Shown: in pieces, positions 27,620 to 35,315 of the stretch
How the letters are laid out: each line of letters begins with the position of its first letter
Numbering within the stretch: position 1 is the first letter of the stretch
NCBI GenBank assembly: GCA_029212415.1
Contig: JARGOF010000049.1
Location: 1 to 43,071, forward strand
Length of the DNA stretch: 43,071 nt
Direction: 5' to 3'
Origin: Rhizobiaceae bacterium
GTDB lineage: Bacteria > Pseudomonadota > Alphaproteobacteria > Rhizobiales > Rhizobiaceae
Position numbers and translations under genes: made by a program
The notes under the pieces: generated by a model
The model's input: the letters and a program-made list of their open reading frames with translations, nothing else
Told to the model about the DNA's origin: nothing
Database searches by the model: none

Positions 27620-28670
27620 GGGCGTCACCGATCGTGTTGGCGTTTGTTGATTGCATGGCGCCTCCGCAGCTCTCACGGATGATCAAGCGGGGAGGATAGC
27701 TGATGTCGATCGGATTATCTTCGGTTCCGTCAGATGTACGGTTCTTGATGGCTTGCGCAATGACCTCTCCCAAAGTGAATGCCGGGGTCGCCACGGTCGT
27801 CAGCGGGACGCGTTGCAAAGCAGCCTCCGGAATGTCGTCATAACCGATGACAGCGATGTCTTTGCCAGGCTGAAGGCCGGCGGCGTAAATGGCGTCCAGA
27901 ACGCCTATTGCCACCAGATCATTGTAGGCGATGATAGCTTCGGGCCGGTTGTGTTTGCCCAACAGTTTTTCTGCAGCCTCGCGGCCGAATTCTCTCGTTG
28001 AACCGCCATTGATAATGAATTCTGCATTCAGCTGCAGCTTGTGGTTCATCAACGAGGTGGCAAACCCGGCATATCGCTCTCCATAGGCGTAGTTGGATTG
28101 ATAGCCACCCACGAAGGCGATGTTGCGATTGCCCAGCGCAATGAGTCGATTTGTGGCGATCTGCATGCCAACGGTCGGGTTAGCGCCGACATAGCCAAAG
28201 CTGGTCTGGCCGATTCGGCGAACCGCCAGGATGACCGGGTGCGCGCGGTTTGCGCAGACCTGAAGATCATCTTCTTTCGTTCCTGTTGCAGGCACCAGAA
28301 TGATGCCACCAATGTCGCAGTTCCAAAGGTCGTTCAACAAATGCGTCTGACGGGCAACGGAGTCATTTGACGACAGAAGCGTGGCGAAATGGCCGGCTTC
28401 GGAAAGCCCCTTGTCGAGCCCCTTGTAAAGGGAATGAAAATAAGGATTGGAGATGTCATCCACGATGAGGACGTATTGTTTGCCCACTTCATATTGAGAC
28501 ACGAGTGGCTTGCGCAGGTAACCGGTCTCCTGGATCGCACGTTTGACGGCTTCCCGGGTTTCATCCTTGAGGTTTCCCTTGCCCTGAACAACCAGCGAAA
28601 CGGTTGCAGGAGACACGCCTGCTCTCACGGCGACATGCTTTATTGTAACTTTTTTTCCGGACTCAACCAT
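27597..28670 (-). CDS. LacI-family transcriptional regulator
   Basis: This 357-residue regulator has an N-terminal LacI helix-turn-helix (VTIKHVAVRAGVSPATVSLVVQGKGNLKDETR) with the hinge region, and a periplasmic-binding-protein-like sensor domain (YVLIVDDISNPYFHSLYKGLDKGL, PEAIIAYNDLVAIGVLDAIYAAG, DIAVIGYDDIPEAA). It sits between the GMC oxidoreductase gene (23 nt upstream) and the DUF1349 gene, so it is likely an operon member that senses the pathway substrate or an intermediate and acts on the shared promoter region at 30317-30680. Its operator was not identified with confidence. Confidence 0.94.
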   Translation of the reverse strand: MVESGKKVTIKHVAVRAGVSPATVSLVVQGKGNLKDETREAVKRAIQETGYLRKPLVSQYEVGKQYVLIVDDISNPYFHSLYKGLDKGLSEAGHFATLLSSNDSVARQTHLLNDLWNCDIGGIILVPATGTKEDDLQVCANRAHPVILAVRRIGQTSFGYVGANPTVGMQIATNRLIALGNRNIAFVGGYQSNYAYGERYAGFATSLMNHKLQLNAEFIINGGSTREFGREAAEKLLGKHNRPEAIIAYNDLVAIGVLDAIYAAGLQPGKDIAVIGYDDIPEAALQRVPLTTVATPAFTLGEVIAQAIKNRTSDGTEDNPIDISYPPRLIIRESCGGAMQSTNANTIGDAHGSAADI

Positions 28671-28693
28671 GGCGACTCTTTCAAACTTTCAGA

Positions 28694-30316
28694 TCATGCG
28701 GCGGGAAAATAGGTGCGTTGCGGCAATTTTTCGCTCACAGGCGGTTCCCCCAAAATCATCGCAGCAGCCTTTTCGCCGATCATGATTGCCGTAGCATTGG
28801 TGTTGCCGCTATTGAGTTTGGGCATGATGGAATTGTCGCATACCCGCAAACCCTCGAGGCCGTGAACCTTCAGTTCAGGATCAACGACGGCCATCTCGTC
28901 GGTCCCCATCTTGCACGTTCCGACGGGGTGGTAATCCACCGACGCATAGTCACGTGCATATTCCAGGATCTGTTCTGGTGACCTGCGCTCAGCGCTGGGA
29001 AAACGTTCACGCTTGATATGTTTGGCGATTGAGGGCTGAGCGATGATTTCCCTGATATGCCGCACACTGCGCACCGACATGTCGCGGTCAAACTCGGTGT
29101 CGTGATAATTCGGGTTGATGATCGGCATGTCTTGCAGATTGGCCGATCGCAGGGTCACTTCTCCGCGGCTGGTCGGACGCATATTGCAGGAGTTGATCGT
29201 CAAACCATAGCCAGGGACATAGGTGCGTGCACCATTGACAACGTAGGCGGGAAGTATGTGTGTCTGTATGTCGGCCCGTCCGGTGCCGTGGCTGTCGATG
29301 AAGCAGCCGCCCTCTGCAACCGGTGAGGTGGCTGCGCCATTGCGGTACAGAGCGTATTGTATTCCGTGTTTGATGTTCTTTGGAAAATTATGCTGTCCAT
29401 CATAGGAGATCGGCTCGTTCAAATCGCATACGACATAGGTATTCAAATGGTCCTGATAGTTTTTGCCCACACCGTCCATGTGGTGCGTCACGTCAAGGCC
29501 ATGCGGTCTGATCTCATCGGTGGGGCCTATACCGGACAGAAGCATCAGCTTGGCCGTGCCGATTGACCCTGCACTGAGCAGCACCTCACGTTCGCAGCGT
29601 GCGATTTCAGCCTTGCCGTTTCTGATATATTCGACACCAACGGCGCGCCGGTTCTCGATGATCACACGTTTGCTGATCGCCCGGGTAACGACAGTCAGAT
29701 TAGGCCGCTTCATCGCTGGTCGCAGGTAGCATACGGCTGCAGAAGCGCGGCGACCGGCATGCTGTGTGACCTGATAAAGTCCGGTTCCAAGTTGGTCGTC
29801 TCCGTTGAAATCCGGGTTCATCCGGTGTCCGGCTTCCTGAGCTGCAAGCACATAGGCCTTGGAAAGGAGATGTGGTGAACGCTGGTTGGATACCTTCAAG
29901 GGCCCTTGTGTGCCATGATAACCATCGGCATAGGTATCATTGCATTCTGCGCGCTTGAAATAGGGGAGGACGTTTTCATAGGACCAACCGGCATTTCCAT
30001 CTTCAGCCCAGCCGTCATAATCCGCCTTTTGGCCGCGAATATAGATCATGCCGTTGATGGAACTCGATCCGCCGAGGGTTTTTCCCAATGGAAACCAGAG
30101 TTCACGATTGTTGAGGTGTTTTTGCGGCGCTGTTGCATAACACCAGTTGACGCTTGGTGTTTGAAGCTTGCCGAATCCGCCAGGTATGTGGATCATCGGG
30201 TTTCGATCCGGGCCGCCTGCTTCAAGCAGCAGAACCTTGATGCTGGAATCTTCTGTCAGGCGGTTTGCCAGAACGCATCCGGCCGAACCCGCACCCACAA
30301 TAATATAGTCATACAT
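28694..30316 (-). CDS. GMC-family FAD-dependent alcohol oxidoreductase
   Basis: The 540-residue flavoprotein oxidises an alcohol to an aldehyde or ketone. The ADP-binding motif YIIVGAGSAGCVLANRL is at the N-terminus, followed by GKTLGGSSSINGMIYIRG (GMC signature 1), LLSAGSIGTAKLMLLSGIG (signature 2), and the catalytic His463 (VDYHPVGTCKMG) with the Asn in GNTNATAIMIGEKAA. It resembles choline dehydrogenase-type enzymes, but that substrate is not supported by the neighbours. There is no signal peptide. It is first in the minus-strand cluster, divergent from the ABC transporter operon, and may feed the aldehyde dehydrogenase encoded at the far end. Confidence 0.93.
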   Translation of the reverse strand: MYDYIIVGAGSAGCVLANRLTEDSSIKVLLLEAGGPDRNPMIHIPGGFGKLQTPSVNWCYATAPQKHLNNRELWFPLGKTLGGSSSINGMIYIRGQKADYDGWAEDGNAGWSYENVLPYFKRAECNDTYADGYHGTQGPLKVSNQRSPHLLSKAYVLAAQEAGHRMNPDFNGDDQLGTGLYQVTQHAGRRASAAVCYLRPAMKRPNLTVVTRAISKRVIIENRRAVGVEYIRNGKAEIARCEREVLLSAGSIGTAKLMLLSGIGPTDEIRPHGLDVTHHMDGVGKNYQDHLNTYVVCDLNEPISYDGQHNFPKNIKHGIQYALYRNGAATSPVAEGGCFIDSHGTGRADIQTHILPAYVVNGARTYVPGYGLTINSCNMRPTSRGEVTLRSANLQDMPIINPNYHDTEFDRDMSVRSVRHIREIIAQPSIAKHIKRERFPSAERRSPEQILEYARDYASVDYHPVGTCKMGTDEMAVVDPELKVHGLEGLRVCDNSIMPKLNSGNTNATAIMIGEKAAAMILGEPPVSEKLPQRTYFPAA

Positions 30317-30523
30317 AAATGCCGCACCTCCCGTGACGCGAAACTTCTATCAGCAAAGTAGCGGGACAAATTGCGAATAGCAAATAATTTAGTAGAAAAT
30401 TTATTGATGCACACAAAAAATGTCCAAAATTCGCGAGTAATGACGAAAAATAGCCATCTAATCCTATGAATTTTGCAAATTAGTGGATAAAATCGATAAA
30501 TCAGTAAAAAATTCAATAAACAT

Positions 30524-30551
30524 TTGACTAAGCCGTGAAGTCGCATATGGT
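30524..30551 (+). promoter_or_regulatory. Candidate sigma-70 promoter of the ABC operon
   Basis: TTGACT (30524-30529), a 16-nt spacer and TATGGT (30546-30551) lie about 140 nt before the binding-protein start. It is the only reasonable pair seen on this strand here. It would place the 30602-30647 repeats in the 5' untranslated region. Confidence 0.35.
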
Positions 30552-30601
30552 CCCATTGTCAGGTTCATGCCGTCTTGCGTTGCTGCTCTGCGAAGCTGCA
30601 G

Positions 30602-30647
30602 GTGAGATCGGGGAGACTGGGCTGATCTCACTTGGGCTGATCTCACT
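30602..30647 (+). repeat. 15-bp tandem repeat with an inverted copy
   Basis: TGGGCTGATCTCACT occurs twice back to back (30618-30632, 30633-30647). Its GATCTCAC core is the reverse complement of GTGAGATC at 30602-30609, so either copy can pair with it. This gives an RNA hairpin with two alternative right arms, or a protein site with three half-sites. Confidence 0.75.
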
Positions 30648-30692
30648 TATGCAGTGATGCCAGTGAGGATTCTATAATAAATGGAGGAAGAT

Positions 30693-31673
30693 ATGACGAG
30701 CAGACGCAATTTCATTTCCATGATTCCGGCGGCAGCGCTGGCCCTTGGGCTAACAGCGGCCCCATCCGCATTTGCAGATGATTATCCATTTGGTTCGCCA
30801 CCCTGGACGATCGGCTTCAGTCAGGACACGATGGACCATCCCTGGCGCGCCTATATGGTGACATCCGCAGAGGCTCAGGCAAAACAATATCCCGATCTGA
30901 TCAAGGAATTCATCTATACCGATGCAGGTGGATCCAATGAGAAACAGATCGCTGATGTTGAAGACCTGATCTCACGTGGTGTCGATCTCATCATGATGAG
31001 CCCCCGAGAAGCACAGGCGCTTGTGCCGTCTGTGAATGCCATCAAGGCAGCGGGAATTCCGCTGGTTGTGCTTGACCGGGAAGTTGTCGGCGAAGATTAC
31101 AATGTCTTCATTGGTGGCGACAATCTCCAAATCGGTGAGAAGCTTGGCGAATATACGGTTGCAAAGGCCGGAAAGAAATTCAATTACCTTGAGCTTGAAG
31201 GTATTCCCGGTGCCACGCCAACCATTCAGCGCCATGAGGGTTTCACGTCCAAAATTGAAGGTGATGCCGGTGTAAAACGTCTGGATGCGCAGCCTGCAAA
31301 CTATGATCTGGCTCCCGCAATTCCAATCGTCGAAGACTGGTTGACCAAATACCGGGGTGATTTCCAGGTCATCTACGCACACAACGATCCGATGATTCTG
31401 GGCGCAATCAACGTGCTGAAAGAAGCCGGCTACAAGCCCGGTGAGGTCTTCCTCGTCGGTGTCGATGGTCAGCGCGAAGCCTTTGAAGCCATCAAGGAAG
31501 GTTGGTTGCAGGCAACTGCAATCTATGCGACCGGCGGCGCTCTCGGTCTCGACATGGCTGTTCGTGTTCTGAAAGGCGAGCCTGTTCCAAAGCGCATCAT
31601 CACGGAAACTCCGGTGATCACATTGGAAAATGTCGACGATTTCTATAACGCCGATTCCCAATACGTTCGCTAA
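30693..31673 (+). CDS. Sugar ABC transporter periplasmic binding protein (CUT2)
   Basis: The 326-residue protein resembles ribose-type binding proteins: TIGFSQDTMDHPWRAYM, IADVEDLISRGVDLIMMSP, GIPLVVLDREV, AHNDPMILGAINVLKEAG and VFLVGVDGQREA. The signal peptide has a twin-arginine motif (SRRNFIS) and ends near SAFADD, so Tat export is likely. ATG 30693 is preferred to an upstream in-frame ATG at 30681 because GGAGGAAG sits just before it. First gene of the transporter operon, which encodes the matching ATPase and two permeases after two metabolic genes. The ligand is unknown. Confidence 0.92.
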   Translation: MTSRRNFISMIPAAALALGLTAAPSAFADDYPFGSPPWTIGFSQDTMDHPWRAYMVTSAEAQAKQYPDLIKEFIYTDAGGSNEKQIADVEDLISRGVDLIMMSPREAQALVPSVNAIKAAGIPLVVLDREVVGEDYNVFIGGDNLQIGEKLGEYTVAKAGKKFNYLELEGIPGATPTIQRHEGFTSKIEGDAGVKRLDAQPANYDLAPAIPIVEDWLTKYRGDFQVIYAHNDPMILGAINVLKEAGYKPGEVFLVGVDGQREAFEAIKEGWLQATAIYATGGALGLDMAVRVLKGEPVPKRIITETPVITLENVDDFYNADSQYVR

Positions 31674-31742
31674 GGCCGATCTGGCTTAAATCGCAGGTTC
31701 CTGGCTTGTCCAGGGCCTGCTGCCGTTTCCCCGAATTCTAGG

Positions 31743-32528
31743 ATGCTGGCCGTGAAACCTTCTCTGGTGCAAGTCGAGTCGCCCTGCGACCATGTTTTGC
31801 TACTGCGTCTCAATCGTCCCGAAAAACGCAATGCTCTGAGCAACGCGATGATCGCTGAATTGGCAGACCACGTTCGCCAGGCCGAATCCGAAAAGAATTG
31901 CCGGTGTATTGTGCTGACCGGTGGCGAAGCGTTTTTTTCAGCAGGGGCTGATATTGCTGAAATGCGTGCCGACGGAATTGCCGCCATTCAAAATCGCAAG
32001 CGCGCTGAAGATTGGGCCGTGCTGGAAAGCGCCCGTGTCCCGATTGTTGCTGCGGTCTCGGGTCTTTGTGTCGGAGGCGGCCATGAATTGGTGATGCTTT
32101 GCGATATGGCGGTTGCCGCCAGAAACGCCAGGTTTGGTCAACCCGAAATCAAGCTGGGGCATATTCCGGGGGACGGAGCAACACAAAGGCTGATCCGGCT
32201 TGTGGGCAAATATGCCGCCATGAAAATGATCCTGACCGGTGAAACTGTCAGTGCAGCAGAGGCGCTGCAGATGGGGCTGGTCGGGGAAGTGGTTGATGAT
32301 GGCGCATGCGAAGCGCGGGCCATTGAAATCGCCAAACTGATAGCGCGGCATTCCTCCAGGGCACTTGCTCTCGCAAAAGATAGTGTCAGAGCTGCACAGG
32401 AGTTGCCTCTTTCCGCCGGGCTTGAGCGTGAGCGTCGCAATATTGCGCTGGCCTTTACCACACGCGATCAGAAGGAAGGGCTTGCGGCGTTTTTTGAAAA
32501 ACGCCCGCCCGACTTCAAAGACGAATAG
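31743..32528 (+). CDS. Enoyl-CoA hydratase/isomerase (crotonase family)
   Basis: This 261-residue crotonase-fold enzyme has both glutamates used by enoyl-CoA hydratases (Glu115 in GGGHELVMLCD and Glu135 in FGQPEIKLG), followed by IPGDGATQRLIRLVG. The oxyanion-hole segment SAGADIAEM is present. It therefore looks like an active hydratase, though dehydratase or isomerase activity is possible. It lies 69 nt after the binding-protein gene and before a CoA-transferase gene, so it may act on the CoA ester that enzyme makes. Finding it inside a sugar ABC operon is unusual. Confidence 0.92.
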   Translation: MLAVKPSLVQVESPCDHVLLLRLNRPEKRNALSNAMIAELADHVRQAESEKNCRCIVLTGGEAFFSAGADIAEMRADGIAAIQNRKRAEDWAVLESARVPIVAAVSGLCVGGGHELVMLCDMAVAARNARFGQPEIKLGHIPGDGATQRLIRLVGKYAAMKMILTGETVSAAEALQMGLVGEVVDDGACEARAIEIAKLIARHSSRALALAKDSVRAAQELPLSAGLERERRNIALAFTTRDQKEGLAAFFEKRPPDFKDE

Positions 32529-32591
32529 ACATTCATGAGCCGTAGGCCCCGCAGATCATGCGTGCGGCATTCAAATTGAAAGGAATTACCT

Positions 32592-33779
32592 ATGCCATTG
32601 GAAGGCATCCGCATTGTCAGCTTCAACCACTTTCTCATGGGGCCATTCGGTATACAGTTTCTTGCTGACCTTGGTGCAGAAGTCATAGCTATTGAGCCGA
32701 TTCAGGGTGCCTTTCAGCGCCACTGGGGTGGGGACAATGCCAAAAAGGCTGGTGGAGAGACGACGCTTGATCTTGTCGCCAATCGCAACAAGAAAAGTAT
32801 CTGTCTGGATCTCAAGAACCCTGCCGCACTGGAAATCGCAAAAAAGCTGATCGCGGGCGCAGATGTCGTTGCGGAAAATTTTCGGCCCGGCGTGATGGAG
32901 AAACTGGGGCTCGGCCATGAGGCGCTGAAATCCATAAATCCTGAAGTGATCTTTGCGTCGGCCAGCGGATTTGGTGCTGACGGTCCCTATGTTGATCGCC
33001 CAGGGCAGGACATGATCGCCCAGTCGCTGTCTGGTCTGGCATGGATTACCGGCAAGACTGGCGAAGTCCCGCGCCTGGTCGGAACATCTGCAGTGGATCA
33101 TCACGGAGCGATGATCTTCGCGGCAGGCATTCTGGGAGCGCTGGTGAAAAAGACCCGCACGGGCAAAGGCGCGCGCGTCGACGTGAACCTGTTTTCGGCG
33201 GCACTGAACCTTCAGGCGGAATCGCTTGTTTGCTATTTCAACGGCAAGAAACCGGAAGGATCCCAGCAGCCCGCCCATATCGGCAGCTGGTACCACGAAG
33301 CGCCCTACGGCATTTATGCAACTGCGGACCGCTATATTGGTCTTTCACTCGGTTCGCTCGATGTCACACTTGAAGCGCTTGGCATCGTCCTGCCGTTTGA
33401 AGCTGACCCGTCCGATGCATATGTCCGCCGCGAGGAAATCTCCAGCATCGTTGCTGAAAAACTGCGCGAGAAGCCCTTTGCACAATGGGCCAGCGCGCTG
33501 GATGCAAGAAAGATCTGGTATACGCAGGTTAATGATTACGATGATCTTGCCGAAGACCCTCAGGTCAAGCACAACGGTGATCTGGTGCAGGTCGAGTCCT
33601 GGAATGGTGATCCCATAACATTGGTCGCCAACCCGGTTCGCTATGACGGCAAGACCGCACCGATCCGCCTGGTTCCGCAAAAACTTGGCGCCCAGACGGC
33701 CGAAGTGCTGTCTGAACTGGGCGTGAGCGAGGCACAGCAACAAATGCTCGCTGAAACAGGCGCCATTGGCCTGGGCTGA
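32592..33779 (+). CDS. Class III CoA-transferase (CaiB/BaiF family)
   Basis: The 395-residue family III CoA-transferase moves CoA between carboxylic acids. The N-terminal nucleotide-like fold (PLEGIRIVSFNHFLMGPFGIQFLADLGAEVIAIEP), the KSICLDLKNPAAL segment and VVAENFRPGVMEKLGLG match the family. The catalytic Asp is at 169 (TSAVDHHGAMIFAAG), the position of Asp169 in formyl-CoA transferase. AAGGAAT precedes the ATG. It probably activates the acid made by the GMC and aldehyde dehydrogenases, with the crotonase acting next. The donor and acceptor acids are unknown. Confidence 0.92.
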   Translation: MPLEGIRIVSFNHFLMGPFGIQFLADLGAEVIAIEPIQGAFQRHWGGDNAKKAGGETTLDLVANRNKKSICLDLKNPAALEIAKKLIAGADVVAENFRPGVMEKLGLGHEALKSINPEVIFASASGFGADGPYVDRPGQDMIAQSLSGLAWITGKTGEVPRLVGTSAVDHHGAMIFAAGILGALVKKTRTGKGARVDVNLFSAALNLQAESLVCYFNGKKPEGSQQPAHIGSWYHEAPYGIYATADRYIGLSLGSLDVTLEALGIVLPFEADPSDAYVRREEISSIVAEKLREKPFAQWASALDARKIWYTQVNDYDDLAEDPQVKHNGDLVQVESWNGDPITLVANPVRYDGKTAPIRLVPQKLGAQTAEVLSELGVSEAQQQMLAETGAIGLG

Positions 33780-33806
33780 TCATTTCTGAAATTTTTGGGG
33801 GGAAAC

Positions 33807-35315
33807 ATGTTTCTGGAAGCGAGAGGAATCAGCAAATTCTATCCGGGTGTCAAGGCGCTCAAGGGTGTTGATTTTACCGTCGATGCCGGAGAGATTGTTG
33901 CCGTGGTTGGTGAAAACGGTGCTGGCAAATCCACCTTGATGAAAGTGCTGGCCGGCGCCATCAGACCCAATGAGGGCACCATCAAGGTGGATGGTTCGGA
34001 GGTTTCCTTTTCAGGACCAATCGAGGCGCAATCGCACGGCATCTGCACGATTTACCAGGAGCTTTTGATTGTTCCGGAACTCTCCGTGGTCGAAAATGTA
34101 TTTCTGGGTCATCTGAAAAAGAAGAATGGCATACTGGATTGGGTGACCATGCGCCGGGAGGCTGCCGAGATCCTCACCCGATTGGGTTTGACGGCATCCG
34201 TCGATTCAAAGGCGGGCCAATTGAGCATCGCCGAGCAGCAACTCATCGAGATTGCCAAATCCCTGAGCCGGAAGTCGCGTCTTCTGATCATGGACGAGCC
34301 GACGGCGTCATTGTCCAAGGATGAAGTCGATAATCTTTTCAAGCTTGTACGTTCGCTGCGTGATGAGGGCATTGCGATTGTCCTGATCACCCATCATCTG
34401 CACGAGATTTTTCAAATCTGCGACCGGTTGATTGTCTTGCGCGACGGCGACTATGTGGGAGCGTCAACAATTGATCAAATTGACGAGGCAGAGCTTGTCA
34501 ACATGATGCTTGGCCATGCGGTCAACAACGATACAGCCAAGCATCGGGCGGTCGTGCAACGCGATGAAGTTGTTCTCGAAGCGCGCGGCCTGTCGAGGCG
34601 CCCTGATCTCAATGGTGTCGATCTTGCCTTGCACCGGGGCGAGGTGCTTGGAATAGCCGGATTGATGGGGGCAGGGCGCACAGAGCTGGTTCGAGCGCTG
34701 TTTGGTGCGGACCGTCTGGATGAAGGCACAGTCAAGGTCAATGGAAAACTTGCTGTTCTGTCGTCTCCGAGGGTGGCCCTGGAACAGGGGCTGGGGCTGG
34801 CCCCCGAAGATCGCAAGTCGGAAGGGTTGATCCTTTCGATGCCCATCGGTCAGAATACGACCCTGCCGTCGCTGGCGTCTCATTGCGGATTTTTCGGGCT
34901 CGATTTGCAAAAGGAATCGCAAGCTGCCGCCGATCTGTGCAAGCGCCTTTTTGTAAAATACTCCAATCTGAACCAGCCGGTCGGCAATCTCAGTGGCGGC
35001 AATCAGCAGAAAGTCGTTCTGGCCAAGCTGCTTGGTGCCGGCACGGAAATCTATCTCCTGGATGAGCCGACGCGCGGCATTGATATCGGTGCGAAGGAAG
35101 CGATCTTTGACCTGATCTGGGATCTGACGTCCAAGGGCAATTCGGTGATCATCATCTCGTCCGTGATCGACGAACTGATCCGTGTTTGCGACAGAATTAT
35201 CTGTCTGCATCTGGGCAAGGTCACCAATACCTATGATCGCGAGGATTTTGATCTCAACAGGATCATGCTCAACGCCATGGGCAAAAATGTCGATGTCTCG
35301 GAGGTTTCCCAATGA
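33807..35315 (+). CDS. CUT2-type sugar ABC transporter ATP-binding protein
   Basis: The 502-residue protein has two fused ATPase domains, as in RbsA/XylG. Domain 1 has Walker A GENGAGKST (35-43), signature LSIAEQQLIEIAKSLS and Walker B LLIMDEPTAS. Domain 2 has a degenerate Walker A (GLMGAGRTEL), the EDRKSEGLI block, LSGGNQQKVVLAKLL and LLDEPTRGIDIG. This asymmetry is normal in the family. ATG 33807 follows GGGGGGAA. Its end overlaps the next gene by four nt (ATGA). It energises uptake with the two permeases below. Confidence 0.95.
   Translation: MFLEARGISKFYPGVKALKGVDFTVDAGEIVAVVGENGAGKSTLMKVLAGAIRPNEGTIKVDGSEVSFSGPIEAQSHGICTIYQELLIVPELSVVENVFLGHLKKKNGILDWVTMRREAAEILTRLGLTASVDSKAGQLSIAEQQLIEIAKSLSRKSRLLIMDEPTASLSKDEVDNLFKLVRSLRDEGIAIVLITHHLHEIFQICDRLIVLRDGDYVGASTIDQIDEAELVNMMLGHAVNNDTAKHRAVVQRDEVVLEARGLSRRPDLNGVDLALHRGEVLGIAGLMGAGRTELVRALFGADRLDEGTVKVNGKLAVLSSPRVALEQGLGLAPEDRKSEGLILSMPIGQNTTLPSLASHCGFFGLDLQKESQAAADLCKRLFVKYSNLNQPVGNLSGGNQQKVVLAKLLGAGTEIYLLDEPTRGIDIGAKEAIFDLIWDLTSKGNSVIIISSVIDELIRVCDRIICLHLGKVTNTYDREDFDLNRIMLNAMGKNVDVSEVSQ

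Larger units (their letters stand above)
30317..30680. promoter_or_regulatory. Divergent promoter region between GMC and ABC operons
   Basis: About 364 nt, very AT-rich at 30370-30530, with no gene. It should hold promoters for both directions and probably the LacI operator. Possible sites include TTGC-N5-GCAA near 30371-30383 and TTTGCAAA at 30472-30479, both weak. A repeat cluster at 30602-30647 is listed separately. Confidence 0.55.

Noticed and set aside
28694-30316. Naming the GMC enzyme betA and the aldehyde dehydrogenase betB
   Set aside because: The families fit, but there is no choline transporter, BetI or BetC gene. The neighbours point to a sugar or uronide pathway.
30256-30546. 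96-residue minus-strand frame in the divergent promoter region
   Set aside because: It starts in AT-rich DNA with no ribosome site and overlaps the GMC gene start in another frame.
32586-33296. 236-residue antisense frame in the CoA-transferase gene
   Set aside because: The plus-strand frame carries the CaiB motifs including Asp169. The antisense has no family likeness.
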